A stretch of 64,000 nucleotides of DNA from Panicum virgatum. Lineage: Eukaryota; Streptophyta; Magnoliopsida; Poales; Poaceae. Position numbers and translations under genes: made by a program. How positions within the stretch are numbered: position 1 is the stretch's first letter; each line of letters opens with the position of its first letter. Location: assembly GCF_016808335.1 (NCBI RefSeq), contig NC_053136.1, forward strand, positions 1,842,531-1,906,530, written 5' to 3'. The notes beneath the pieces were generated by a model that saw only the letters and a program-made list of their open reading frames with translations, did not search any database and was not told the DNA's origin. Shown one piece after another: positions 43,553 through 55,077 of this stretch.

Positions 43553-45418
43553 ATGGGCTCGTCGGGAGCACCGCCGGAGCCGCCGGCCGTGGCGGCGGCG
43601 AGGAAGCTGCACCACCTCCTCCGCTCCCGCGACCTTCGCCCGGCGCTCTCCTACCTCCGCACCCTCCCTTCGCCGCTCACCCTCCTCCCCAACCACGCCC
43701 TCAACGCCCTCCTCCGCGCGCTCGCCGCCGCCGGCCGCGTCCGCGCCGCCGCCTCACTCTTCCGCTCCATCCCCTCCCCCACGCCGCATTCCTTCAACTC
43801 CCTCCTCGCCGCGCTCCTCCGGCGGGGCCGCCGCCGCGCGGCCTCCGCCCTGCTCGCGGTGTTCCTCCGCTCCCCTGACGCCTCCCCCGACGTCACCACC
43901 CTCAACACCCTTCTCCATGGGCTTTTCACTGCCTCCCCGCGCCCGTCGGCTCCCACGCTCCTCAAGCTCTTCCGCTTCTTGCCGGAGACCTACGCCTTCG
44001 CCCCCGACACCATCACGTACAATTCTCTGCTATCCGCTCTGTGCCGAGCCGGCGACCTGGCCACCGCGCGCAAGCTGTTCGACGGAATGCGCGCGAGCGA
44101 AGAAGAGAGCAAAAGTGGCGCCCTCCCTAATGTTGTCACCTACACTACCATGATCAGGGCGTACTGTGCAAAGGGGCTTGCTGACAAGGCATTGTCACTC
44201 TTCAAGATGATGGCCGCAAATGGCGTGCCGCCAAACAGGATCACCTACAACACGATGGTACAGGGCTTCTGTGAGGCCGGAAGGATGGAGCTAGTTAAGG
44301 AGGTGTTCGAGGTGGACTCCTTTAAGCCAGACACATGCACGTTCAACACGCTAATGGCTGCACATTGCAGGGTAGGGCGGATTGAGGATGCAATGAAGGT
44401 GTTTGATCAAATGACAGAGCTTCATGTGAGACGTGACTCTGCAAGCTATAGCATGGTGATCCGGGCATTGTGTGAGAGCGGTGAGTTTGGTCGGGCCGAG
44501 GAGCTTGTGGATGAGATCTTGGAGAAGGAGGTGCTCAAAAAAAGAGGTGGTTCTGTACCACTTGTCGCAGCATACAACCCAGTTTTTATGTACTTTTGTG
44601 AGAATGGGAAAGCAAAAAAAGCCAGGGTGCTGTTTGGGCAGTTGCTGGATAGGAGGAGCAAGGTTGATTTCCAAGCATTCAAGACGTTGATACTAGGACA
44701 TTGTAAGGAGGGCAATTTTGCAGAAGGGTACGAGCTGGTGCTCTCAATGTTAAAGAGGGATCTTGTCCCTGACAGTGAGTGTTATATTGCTGTAATAGAT
44801 GGCTTTATGCAGAAGGGAAGGATGAAATCTGCTTGGGAAGCTCTTCACAGGATGTTAAATAGTGGCCTTCGGCCTAGCACAAGTACATTCCACTCGGTTC
44901 TTTTGGGGCTTTTGAAGAAAGATGGCTGTGCGAAAGAAGCTGCCGATTTGATTGAGATAATGCTAGAGAGGAAAATCCGGCAGAACGTTGATCTTTCTAC
45001 TAATCTGATCGATGTACTGTTCAAAAGTGATCTCAATGACTGTGCATACAAGATTACTAAGCGTCTGTATGATAATGGCTACTATATCAAGATGGAAAAG
45101 GTAATTGCAGCACTTTGCGAGGAGAAGAAGTTTGTAGATGCAGCGGAGTTTACTTTGTTTAGCTTGCAGAAGCACCATGAATTGGGTGTTGCAGTTCACG
45201 GTCTTGTTCTGGATGGCCTCTGCATGGACGGTAGAGCTGCAGAGGCATTCCGGCTTTTCTATGAGCTAATTGAGAATGGAAGCACTTCTGCTGTTGCTGC
45301 TCCCCGCAGCTTAGTCTTGCTTCATCATGCACTCGAGGAAGCTGGAAAGATGAAAGAGGCTGATTTTGTTGGTAAACAGATGAGACGCGCCACTGCCAGA
45401 ATTAGGCAAAGGAGCTGA
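43553..45418 (+). CDS. Pentatricopeptide repeat (PPR) protein, P class, 621 aa, intronless
   Basis: One open frame from ATGGGCTCGTCG to TGA. The N-terminus is Ala/Arg/Pro-rich, and from about residue 55 to 600 there are roughly 14 PPR units. Clear ones read ITYNSLLSALCRAGDLATAR, VVTYTTMIRAYCAKGLADKA, ITYNTMVQGFCEAGRMELV and CTFNTLMAAHCRVGRIEDA. There is no E, DYW or SMR domain. P-class PPR proteins bind organelle RNA and act in its processing, stability or translation; plastid or mitochondrial targeting is expected but not decided by the leader. The first 600 bases are extremely GC-rich and the rest is not, the GC gradient usual in grass genes. The fragment at 46,401 is a copy of its 3' end. 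Confidence 0.92.
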   Translation: MGSSGAPPEPPAVAAARKLHHLLRSRDLRPALSYLRTLPSPLTLLPNHALNALLRALAAAGRVRAAASLFRSIPSPTPHSFNSLLAALLRRGRRRAASALLAVFLRSPDASPDVTTLNTLLHGLFTASPRPSAPTLLKLFRFLPETYAFAPDTITYNSLLSALCRAGDLATARKLFDGMRASEEESKSGALPNVVTYTTMIRAYCAKGLADKALSLFKMMAANGVPPNRITYNTMVQGFCEAGRMELVKEVFEVDSFKPDTCTFNTLMAAHCRVGRIEDAMKVFDQMTELHVRRDSASYSMVIRALCESGEFGRAEELVDEILEKEVLKKRGGSVPLVAAYNPVFMYFCENGKAKKARVLFGQLLDRRSKVDFQAFKTLILGHCKEGNFAEGYELVLSMLKRDLVPDSECYIAVIDGFMQKGRMKSAWEALHRMLNSGLRPSTSTFHSVLLGLLKKDGCAKEAADLIEIMLERKIRQNVDLSTNLIDVLFKSDLNDCAYKITKRLYDNGYYIKMEKVIAALCEEKKFVDAAEFTLFSLQKHHELGVAVHGLVLDGLCMDGRAAEAFRLFYELIENGSTSAVAAPRSLVLLHHALEEAGKMKEADFVGKQMRRATARIRQRS

Positions 45419-46400
45419 GAATTTACTCACATTGTTCCAACAAAAACCTTGCAAACTCTTCGGAGCTTCTGTGCAGTGTGGTCGGAAGAGAAAGGATGCT
45501 GAAACTGGATATCAAGTTGGTTGCCTGATCAGCTGATTGGCAAGGAATTGATGGTCATCAACAAGGGTTATTTTGATGGTGCAGGATTGCATGTGAAATC
45601 AAAGGATCATCAAATAGCTTGATTTTCTTGTAGTTACCCCTATCATCAGATATTCCGATTGCGCAACCACATCTCATGGTCAGTCAAACAAAGCCTTTAT
45701 TTCCTCATACTGTGTTTACATCTCACTATTCCTGTTTAAATGATGTGCAGGTCTTTGCGACTGATGAAATCACCATGGACGCTTTGCGCAAGTACCCATG
45801 CTGAATTTAGAACTCGAGCCTGATGGACACAAGGAACATCCGAGGGATGTGTAACGCACATTGCTGTTCCTACGGCATCCCACGGCAAGTGCGAGGGCGG
45901 TAGGGCGCCTCTGCCGAATCATCGAGGTCGCAAAGCCAGCCCCGTCAAGTCTTCACGGATGGTCTGCGCGGGTCTGCTGCCTGTGTTGCCTAGCCTTGGC
46001 ATAATGCTGTCTGTTCTCGATTTCAGTTGTGCAAAAAACCTCTGTGCGGGGAGCAAGTATGGGCACAAAAAGGCATGCCAAATTGGAGATTGTAATTGAT
46101 GTGAATTTAGAGTGGAGTTCAGGAATCGTGTGACTGAATGTTAAATTCAGGCTGTAACTGATGTGAATTGGGATTGTAACTTGTGATTGTGCGCCACCAC
46201 TAGCTGTTATCAAAATGTCATACTGAATTCTGTTATCAAACTGACAACATCAGTGATATGTTCTCTGATTGGTCTGTTGTCAGTTAACGCTCAGTATTAC
46301 CAATGAAACCAAAGAATCGAAGAAATGTTATCTTTCTCTAAAAGTTTTAGCTTGGATGCAGACACTTCTGGTTTGGAGCGGACCTGGCAGCAGGGGACAC
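45419..46400. other. 3' flank of the PPR gene
   Basis: Untranslated and intergenic DNA. 45,419-45,742 is the source of the duplicated tail found downstream. No other gene is recognised. Confidence 0.6.
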
Positions 46401-47425
46401 CTACGAGCTAGTTGAGAATGGAAGCACATCTGCTGTTGCTGCTCCCCGCAGCCTAGTCTTGCGTCATCATGCACTCGAGGAAGCTGGAAAGATGAAAGAA
46501 GCTGATTTTGTTGATAAACAGGTGAGACACGACACTGCCAGAATTAGGTAAAGGAGCTAAGAATTTAGTCACATTGTTCCAAAAAGGAAAAAAAACTTAC
46601 AAACTATTCGCAGCTTCAGTGCAGTGTAGTCTGGAAGAGAGATAAAAGATGCTGAAACTGGATATCAAGTTGGTTGCCTGATCAGCTGACGAGCAAGGGA
46701 TTGATGGTCATTCACAACAAGGGTTGTTTAATTTGATGATGCAGGATTGCGTATGAAATCAAAGGAGCGTTAAATACCCTGATTTTTTTTCTTGAACTTA
46801 CCCCTGTCATCAGATATTCAGATCACGCGACCTCAATTCATCGTCAGTGTAAAGACAAACTAAAGCCTTTATTTCCTCGTACTGTGTTTAAAAAAACTGA
46901 TTGCGGGGAAGAAACCGCCGAGCTTTGAATAAGAGATCTCTCACGCATGCCGAGAAAACTTCTGAACCCCTAGCCCACCCTTACATTCTTTTTAGATTAA
47001 GGGGAAAAAATCAGTCTTGAATGTTCACAGGTGAATGTCTACAACCACAAAGGAACATATCTGGCCACAAAGCCAGAAACTCAGACTCCAAACCTCCAAC
47101 CGAGAAACACAAAAGATAGGAAAAGAAGGAATAAGAAAGAAAACATGAAAGACTAAGCTTCAAACTTATTATGCGTTCTTCCTTCAACCTTACGGCCCAC
47201 CCTTACATAGGGACGCTGTTACTTAAGTGAGTGTGGGTCAGGACCTTCCATTATGCTTTGGCGTGGTGGCAGGCGAGCGGATTTTTTAACCCCAAGCTAA
47301 AATCTGCTCCCATAGGGAGTCGAATTCAGAACCTGGGAAGTGCTACTAAGGCCATTTAATCAAATCAACTAGATAGATATATGTTCGCTTCATATCTACA
47401 TCTCACTATTCCTGTTTAAAGTGCT
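46401..47425 (+). pseudogene. Duplicated 3' tail of the PPR gene, interrupted by an insertion
   Basis: 46,401-46,553 matches codons for the last 50 or so residues of the PPR protein (YELIENGSTSAVAAPRSL onward), with substitutions and an earlier stop. 46,554-46,884 and 47,396-47,425 match the 3' flank up to about 45,742. Between them about 510 bp were inserted, with no clear target duplication. No promoter or start is present. Confidence 0.85.
47188..47385 (-). repeat. SINE-like fragment, minus strand, inside the insertion in the PPR tail
   Basis: Read on the minus strand there is an A-box-like GGCCTTAGTAGCACTTCC and a B-box-like GGTTCTGAATTCGACTCCC about 47,330, the arrangement of Au-type SINEs. 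GCCCACCCTTACAT occurs both at 46,973 and 47,189, which may be a duplicated flank of part of the insert. Boundaries are uncertain. Confidence 0.45.
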
Positions 47426-48639
47426 GGTCTCAACAGGGCTGCTGCTACTGCTTCTTCTCCGGTGCAATAGGAGAAGAGATGTGAAAACCAAAATGTCGGA
47501 AAAGAAAAAAGTAACTCCTTGCAAAAAAGGCAATGCCATATCATGAGTTGTACTCCTTTTAACTGCCAATTCTTGGAAATAATCCGTCATCTTGTGTGGG
47601 TACTTAGAACTTAACTAGAGTTACAAATTAGTGCCAAAATTAAAGACAATCTTGAGTTTGATTTCCATAGTGACTGAGCTGAAGGCAGATACCTAGCTAC
47701 TTGCAAGCCTCTTAACTGGAGAAGCAGGATGCCTGTGCCATTTGTAAAAATTAAAAGAACTGCAAAATACCTTTAAAGTGTAAAAAATTAAGATGTGAAT
47801 GACCAACTATGCCCGATTTATGCATAGTGCAGTGCTATATATCAAACAAGGCTGATATATTGATAAACGTGCAATTTGTTGTTTCTTCGATCCTATGCAT
47901 TGCTATATTTGCAATGTTGTTTCTAGACGTGTACAGTTAGAAAAAAAAGAGGGTGTGGTATTTTATTTTATATTAGAAAAGAAACCGTACCCAATTAGGA
48001 ATTGAACTTCTTGGCACCTACCATGTCTCAATTGACGGTGAACTGCAGGTTACGTGGTGTTTGGTTTGGGTGATTGTAACATGATCTGATTACACAGCGT
48101 AACAGATTCCGTTTATCACTGTTTGTTTTGGCCCTACTGGCTATCACTAATCTGATACCGCTCTGGACGACTGGACCTAGCGCAATTAAACAGATACGGA
48201 GCGGCTCCGTACGTGTTGTATCTCCATTACGGCAGCAGAATACAATCAAACAAAGAGAGTGGCCTACATTACGGCAGCAGATACGCTCTGATTTGATTCC
48301 ATTAACATGTGCGTTACTGTCGTAGGAACCAAGGCCAGTCCCCTTCCTGTATACGAACTAACGTGGGAAAAGAAAGAAATTAACAAGATAAGAAAATTAA
48401 ATTAATGTATAGGTGCGATTCACGTGCTCAAAGTTGCACATGAGTTAGCTAGGAAACCGACAGTGAAAATCTTAAAGCACATGGTGTGTGCTGACATGGA
48501 ACGTGACATCCCAACAACCTAAATATATACAGGTAATTTGTAAGGAAAATGGCCCAATTAGATTATTAATATTGTGATTTTGGTGTTAAGCGATAATATA
48601 ATCAATGAAACTAACAAGTTTACGAGATCATATTTGTAG
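47426..48639. other. Intergenic DNA
   Basis: No gene is recognised. 48,049-48,330 has MITE-like features (GGTGTTTGGTTTGGGTGATT at the left; ATTACGGCAGCAGA twice, at about 48,228 and 48,270) but no clear terminal repeat was found. Confidence 0.5.
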
Positions 48640-48984
48640 GATTTCTAGATTCCATGGATAAAGTCCAATTCATAACCAAATGTCCAATTCGCATCCAAAA
48701 ACACCAAATATATAGTAAAATCCAGAGATATTTTGCATGAAAAAGGGTACTGGATGATCCGACTCTCACAAATGAACAGTTCGGATCAATGCTGAGAAGA
48801 AGGCAAATAAGCACAGTAGCGTCGGATGAATCTACGTTGTACCGGATGATCCCTTGCAGCTGCCAAGAGCCATCGGTGCAAGCATAGTTTATCATCCAGA
48901 GAGCATGTCAAGTGCTAGAAAGTTTTGTGACTCTTCAGCACCGGATGATACAACGGTGCTTTGGATGACGGCGTTAGTGCAAGT
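48640..48984. repeat. LTR-like fragment with CCGGATGATC motifs
   Basis: Several ACCGGATGATCC and GGTGCTTTGGATGACGG motifs occur, like the motif-rich part of the solo LTRs at 48,985 and 55,396. No LTR terminus was found, so this is a fragment of a related element that the next solo LTR entered. Confidence 0.45.
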
Positions 48985-50442
48985 TGAAAGCGATCGGGTG
49001 CTCTAGTCTAAGAGGGGGAGGGGGTGAATTAAGCACTATTAAAATCTTAACATATGGCTCCAACTAGTTTGCACAAAACTTAAACTAATTCAAGCTATCT
49101 AAATGTGCAACTACGGTTCACCTTAGTATGAAACCCCCATCCCAAAAGAGTTTTGCAACATATAGCCAATCCTAACAAAATACTACACTAAGAAATTAAG
49201 GCACACAAGTTGCAATATGAAATACGGAAACTAAGGGAGGGATGAGAGGAAGCGAACTCTCGACACGAGGATTTATCCCGTGGTTCGGTTTGCCACAAAG
49301 ACGCCCCTACGTCCACGTTGTTGAAGCACTCACTAAGAGTATCGCTTCTCGGCAATCAAGTCTCTTCCGTGAACACAATTACGGTCACCTTGATCCCGAT
49401 CTTCACTAAGGGAGATTGCCCACGAATGAGGGGTCTCCGTCCCCCGCACAATGTCGTCGACGCCACTCCACACCAAACCGGAGGGTCGTTGACTTGCCAG
49501 CGACCCACCAAAGCTCCAAGGAGGCCGGCGCACCGAGATACAACTTTGGTTCACTATAGAACCACAGCACAAGGATCTAAACCTTGCTTGATCACTCACT
49601 CAAGAGCTAACCTAGCACTAACACTCACAAAGCTTGTGCTTAGGACTAAGGATTTGATCTTTATGCTCTTGGATGGCTTGGAGGTGTTCTTGGATGTGTA
49701 TGAGATGTCTTGGGACTCCAGCAAGCTTCAAATGGCCGGGGGAGCTCATATATATAGGCCTCCAAGTCGAACTAGCTGTTTGTAGCCGTTAGCAGCTTTC
49801 TGCGTAGGCATCGGAACATCCGGTGCATAGTGCATCGGTTCTTCCGGTCACTCTGCGCTCTGAACTAGCCATTGGCTTCTCTGACACGGCCGCAGCACCT
49901 TCAGGGACCATCGGTTGAACCGATGCTTAGGCATCGGTTCTTCCGGTGACACTTGATCTGCAGATAACCGTTGCCCTTGTTGACGTCATTGCAACGACGC
50001 TTTGCTCCGACGCACCACCGGTTCAACTGGTGCTGAAGGCTTGGCTGCTGCACGCTTGACAACGTCTCTGGAACATAGTACGTTGAATGCACCGATGCCT
50101 CTCTTGACACCGTCGGTTCATCCGGTGCTTCGCTTCTTTCTTCACTTGATCTCCAGAGGCGCACATGCTTGTGCCAAAGTCAGGGCGTCGGATCTTCCAA
50201 CAACCATCGGATGCACCGATGCTATGGGCATCGGTTCTTTTGGTGCTACTGATTTCAGTAGAACTCGTCCAATTCAGCGTTTCTTTGAGTTCTTACTTCG
50301 TGTTTTGCTTTGTATGACTTTTTTACTTCATCCCTAGGATCTAGAAATGTTCACTTAACAAAACCATTAGTCCCTTTGATTGCGTTGTCATACGATCACC
50401 AAAATCACTCGAAATGGCATAAATAGTGCCATGTTCGTTACA
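48985..50442 (-). mobile_element. Solo LTR (1,458 bp), minus orientation
   Basis: In its own direction it starts TGTAACGAACATGGCAC (right end, 50,442) and ends in GATCGCTTTCA (48,985). A CACCCCCTCCCCCTCTTAG tract near its 3' end is shared in type with the LTR at 55,396-56,998. Flanks are CAAGT (48,980-48,984) and CAAGC (50,443-50,447), a 5-bp duplication with one change. It contains many CATCGGTTCTTCCGGTG-like motifs between 49,800 and 50,250. No internal coding region is present. Confidence 0.78.
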
Positions 50443-50498
50443 CAAGCAAAAGGTGGCGTTGAAGCAACAAACTCTATGGAGTTGTTGAGCTATTTATA

Positions 50499-53400
50499 TG
50501 TAACACCCCTGTGTTAATCGTCCTGCTAATCACGATTTATCTCGCTAATCGTGGACTCAAATTCGTCGTTAACGCTAATCGCGTTCGCTTAGTAAACATC
50601 TAGTTAGCCGTGTTCGATCTCGTTTTTGTCCTTGATCTGGGCTCCAAATCAACTTCCGCCCAAAACGAAAGTTGTAGATCTTTTAATCCTCTACAACTTC
50701 TATTTTGGCCAAATTTCATGTTCCCATATGAAAATTTGAGTTTCAACTGGTCAAACGCGAGCTAAAATCATTTAAACGAGTGAACAGTGTCTCCACTGTG
50801 CTCGTCACTGTGACGTTCGACGCCATACCGGCGACTGTGGCCGGCGGCGAGCTTCCACGCGTCGGCCATCGCGCTGAGCGCCGCTCTTCACCTCGCGGAC
50901 GACCTCGAAGCTTCTGGTGCCGTCCCCATCCTCCTTTCTCCTCCTCAGTGCACGACGAGCCAAGCTCGAGCGAGCAGCACCGAGCAACCGCCGCCGCTCG
51001 TCGCACCGGCAAGTCCTCGCCGCCGCAACTCGATTCGTCGCGCTCCAAACCACTACACCTCGCCCCGAAGCTCGTCCATCCCTCCACGGGCGCGGCCGTG
51101 CCCTACCCCGGCCGAATCGACTTAGCACCGAGCTCAGACCGCCGCTCGCCATCGTCGTTCCCGCCGAGCTCCGCCCCTCTTCGTCGAGCTCCCTCTCCGA
51201 GGTCTCCTCCGCCCAAAATTGACCCACGGTGAGCTCAATCGCGACCTCCCCTCGCTCACCGGCCTTTTCCCCACCCGAATCCGCGGCTGTCGCCGTCGAT
51301 TTCCCGCTGCGCCGCCGCGGAATGCGCCGCCGCCGCCCGCACACGCCGCCGGACCTCCCTGGGCCTCCCCGTGCGCCGCTGACGCGCGCCCTAGGGCCAC
51401 CCGGGCGCCCTGGTGCTCGTGCCGGCCGCTCCCGCGGCCGCCGAGCTCCGCGGCGGCCGGAACGCCGCCGCCGCAAGCCGCCGCCGCGTGCCACCGCTGC
51501 CGCACGCCGCGGGGGCCCCCTGCGCACGCTCGTGCGGCGCCGCCGCGAGCCGCACGGCCGCCTGGGGCCCCTGGCCCTCATCCGCCCCTCCCCGCGCGCC
51601 GCCTGGCCTTGCCCTGGCCGGCCCGGCCGCGCCGCCACCGCGCCACCCCTACCGCCGCCGCTCCAAGCCGCGTGCCGCCCTGCGCCCGCGCCCCTGTTCC
51701 GCGCCCGCGCCCTGGGCCCCGCCCGTGCGCGCCGCCTGCCGCCGCACCTCCGGCCGCCCCGGGGCCACGGCTCGGCCCGCAGCGCCGCCGGCGGGGAGCG
51801 CCGCCGCGGCTGCTCGGTCGCGCCCCGCGCGTGCGGATGCGAAGCAGAGGAAGGGGGCGGGCCGGGTCGCTGACGGGTGGACCCCGGCTGTCAGCACCCT
51901 TTAAATGTTTTCCATTTTCTCATTTTTTAGCTGAAACTTTAAAAATCCGTATAAATTCACAGAAAAATGCGAAAAATGCCAAACTAATTTTGTTAGGTTT
52001 CTAAAATCACAAGCTTCTGAGGAAAAATACTTGTGCCTGTATTTTGTTACTTTTTCTCTGATGAAAAATTCAGTTTGCGTTAAACCTAGTTTAATTATTG
52101 TAGGTAGTTCCATGGCTCTAAAAATTATGAAAATTTTGCAGTAGCTTACTCTTGATATGTGTAGTTCACTGAAAAAGTTTCAGGTGCTTGTTCTATATGC
52201 AAGTGTGTGGATCTAATTGTTGTTTAATTGCTTTGCTAGGGCTAGTTACTTGTTTTATGCATGCAAAGCAAACTCCTGTTAACCCATGCTAACCTAAGTC
52301 GTTTTAGTAGTTGTTTTCGTTGGAAGCACTTCAGGTTAAATGTTGATCTTTGGTTTTCGCATCGTAAGCACGTATGCATTGCACCATATCCTAACTGTTG
52401 CATGTCATATTTTATTCGTGTAGACGCTACGAACGAAGCTGTCCACGAGCTGATCGTTGAGCCGGTCCAGGAGCCACGACCAGGAGCGCAGCAGGAAGAC
52501 GCCGTTGAGCACGCCCCCGGAGACCTAGTTAACCCCGCTGACCTGCAAGGCAAGCCCCGGAGCATAACCATAATTTAAAATTATTCAATGTTTATTTAAG
52601 TATTGTGCATTTATGTTCTAGGAGTTGAATGGAACCATAGTATGCATGTTTCCCTAGGTACCGTGGGCCTATACTAGTATGCAGGTGTCGATAGAAATGC
52701 TTTGCTAAATAGGATTTCGGTAGAAGTCGAGTGATTGCTGTCACTCGCGAGTTTAGGATCTTGATCCCTTAGCTTTGGCTTGGAAATACGTTGTTGAGTA
52801 AAAAGAATTGGAGACCGGGCGGGAATGAGTTGGTTTATGTGAGAAAATGGACTCCCGCCTGTGTCGATTGAGGACCGTACCGTTGTTGGCCCTGATGACC
52901 GAGTTTGAACAGTACTAACCACATACCGGAAGTAGGAGGTAGTCGAAACCGGTAAGCTGTGTACCACATTACAGCGGTAATTTGAATTCCGCCATGCTAC
53001 GCTGGGCGTGGGAGTTGGCGGGTGTTGGATAGGATGCCGCCTCCGGGTTCTCCGGGAGTTCACCGCGAGGGGCCCATCACCTGGGTTTTAGCAGGCGTAG
53101 TTCAGATGCCGTGGTAATGTGGGAACAGTTGACGCGCATGGCCCGGCGGGGCTTACATGTGTCGTGTGAGTTAGGTCCACCTTGCAAGGTTAAATCGGAT
53201 CGATTCGCCGTCTCTCTCGGTTAAGAGAACCTTGGTCACTGCGTCACATCGTAGTAAGAAGTGGAATAAGTATGGAAAGGTAGCAATGGAATGCTTTACC
53301 TGTTGTTCTGAAGAATTAATCTAATCTACCATGTGTGCTCTAGAGGATTAGGCAAACTTAGTTAATACTTGAGATACTAAACGGAGCTAAAATATTGAAA

Positions 53401-54023
53401 GTAAGGATTCACTTCTAGCAGCTTTTCAGCAAAAGAACTTCAGAGCCAAAAAGCTTTGCATGTCTAGGTAATGGGCTAAGTATACCCAGAGTCGGGTAAG
53501 CCTTGCTGAGTATTAGTATACTCAGGGTTGTTGTTGTAAACCTTCTGAGCAGGTTGTGTCCCGGCGGACTTCGAGGAGGTCTGTGCGTCCTGGATTGGAC
53601 AGCCACTCCCTCCAGGTTGGACCGTCGAGTGGGCCCCGTCTTCCCCGTGAAGATTGGGCAGGTTGGCGTCACATCGGTGGGCAGGATGTGGAGCTCACCT
53701 TTTATCGTCGTCGTAGCTATCGTATTGTATTTCGAACTCAGTTTTAAATTTCCGTTGTGCTTTTGAACTCTGTCGTTTGTATTTAAACCTTTTATGTAAA
53801 ACCTGTGTTGTAAATTAATTTGAAGATTTCTGTTGCTGGTAACACCTGTGCTCGTCTTCGTACGGGTCTAAGTGCAATTGTGATCCTGGAGTACAGTAGT
53901 TTAATCGGGATTTTACCCGACAGCCTGTCAGGTTACACCGTTTTAAGTGCACAGTAACTTGATTAAGTATTAAGATGATGGTTAGTGCATTTAAGCCGGT
54001 TTAATTTGGACGGTGCTGCTACA
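50499..54023 (+). mobile_element. 5' LTR of a young chromodomain gypsy retrotransposon (3,525 bp)
   Basis: Starts TGTAACACCCCTGTG and ends GGTGCTGCTACA, just before the primer binding site. The first 1,345 bases are repeated from 62,656 at a constant offset of 12,157 with one visible difference (C in CCGCCCGCACA here, T in the other). A GC-rich block (about 50,810-51,870) has accidental open frames on both strands. The 3' half is of ordinary composition. The base pairs before it are TTATA; the partner flank lies beyond the window. Confidence 0.93.
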
Positions 54024-54025
54024 GC

Positions 54026-54038
54026 TGGCATCAGAGCT
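54026..54038 (+). other. Primer binding site (initiator Met tRNA type)
   Basis: TGGCATCAGAGCT, two bases after the LTR end, matches the TGGTATCAGAGC complement of the initiator Met tRNA 3' end with one mismatch. It would prime minus-strand DNA synthesis. Confidence 0.85.
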
Positions 54039-55077
54039 CTAAATTGCACTGGGGTGACTACCTTGCAACGATTTCGGGTTTTCGAAAAGTTGACGCTAGA
54101 TGCGCTAAGGAATAGAATAGATAGTTCGTATGCCCTAATTATGTTTTATATAAGTTAGGTGGCAACTAAGTATCTATTTTATTCCAGCACTTCCAGCTTT
54201 TACTTTTTGTTAAACCTTATTTCGGTAATGACGCACCTACGTTGAGGTAAGCAAGGTAAGCATTCTGGTAGTCCTTAGAATAGCCCACGTGTTTCATACG
54301 TGCGCGGGTCCCGTATGTGGAGCATACGAGGAGGTGATAAGGCTCAATTCAAATAAGCCTGTCGCTATCTGCCGCCTGATATGGAGTGCGGATTTCATGC
54401 CGTGTGATTGTGATCACGGCCATTTCGTAAGGCAATGTTATGAGATGTAAACCTGTCATGCGGTTGGTCATGACCGTGACCCTTGGGACACGTCTACCCT
54501 TGGATGTCCCGTAAGGCGAGTGTACGGGAAGTGAATACATTGTTATGACGTATGCAGCGCTGCCCATTCAGCGTCGAACGTCTGGGTGCCATCTCTATAG
54601 TGGATGGTAATGTATGTGTGAATATGTGGGAAACTGCATATGCGTTACCCGTGTGGCGTAGGACACATGGGGGCCGTTCGTGTGTGCTGGCACGAAGGGT
54701 CCAGAAATGGATATTTATATCTGTCTCTGTGTTCTTCTGCAGGAAACTAACTCCGTAAGCGCGTTATAAAATCCTTGATCGTAGGAACGACTAGTCTATA
54801 TATAGGGAGAGAACGTAATTGTGCCACCGATTGCTCTCGTATACCATATTTTGGTACTTGTTTGGGTGAGATACGCTAGAACGTGGCATGCATCTTGCAT
54901 CTTGCATTCCTGAGTTGTTGTTTATTTTTGTTACCTTCGGTTGCGCTTCACAAAAATTTATTTGGATCACCATGTTTTTACTTTGTGTTCTTAAAAATTT
55001 ATTTGTGTTGCGTTGCCAAGTTTAAACCTGTTTCTTTTGAAAACTGTCACTTACGTCAGCGCTATGTGTTCTTACAG
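54039..55077 (+). other. 5' leader of the gypsy element
   Basis: About 1 kb of non-coding leader between the primer binding site and the first ORF. It ends CTTACAG directly before an ATG, the form of a 3' splice site; a further acceptor-like TTCTTCTGCAG lies at about 54,742. Confidence 0.6.

Noticed and set aside
43506..44153. 215-codon plus-strand frame overlapping the PPR gene start
   Set aside because: It is an out-of-frame reading of the GC-rich PPR 5' end; the PPR frame has the family repeats.
50743..51897. Long frames on both strands in the gypsy LTR (up to 277 codons)
   Set aside because: They consist of Arg/Gly/Ala/Pro runs from GC-rich DNA, overlap in many frames and occur identically in the other LTR.
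54883..55077. Longer start for ORF0 at 54,883
   Set aside because: The extra 65 residues are hydrophobic and Cys-rich with no similarity to the rest, and an acceptor-like CAG lies directly before the ATG at 55,078.
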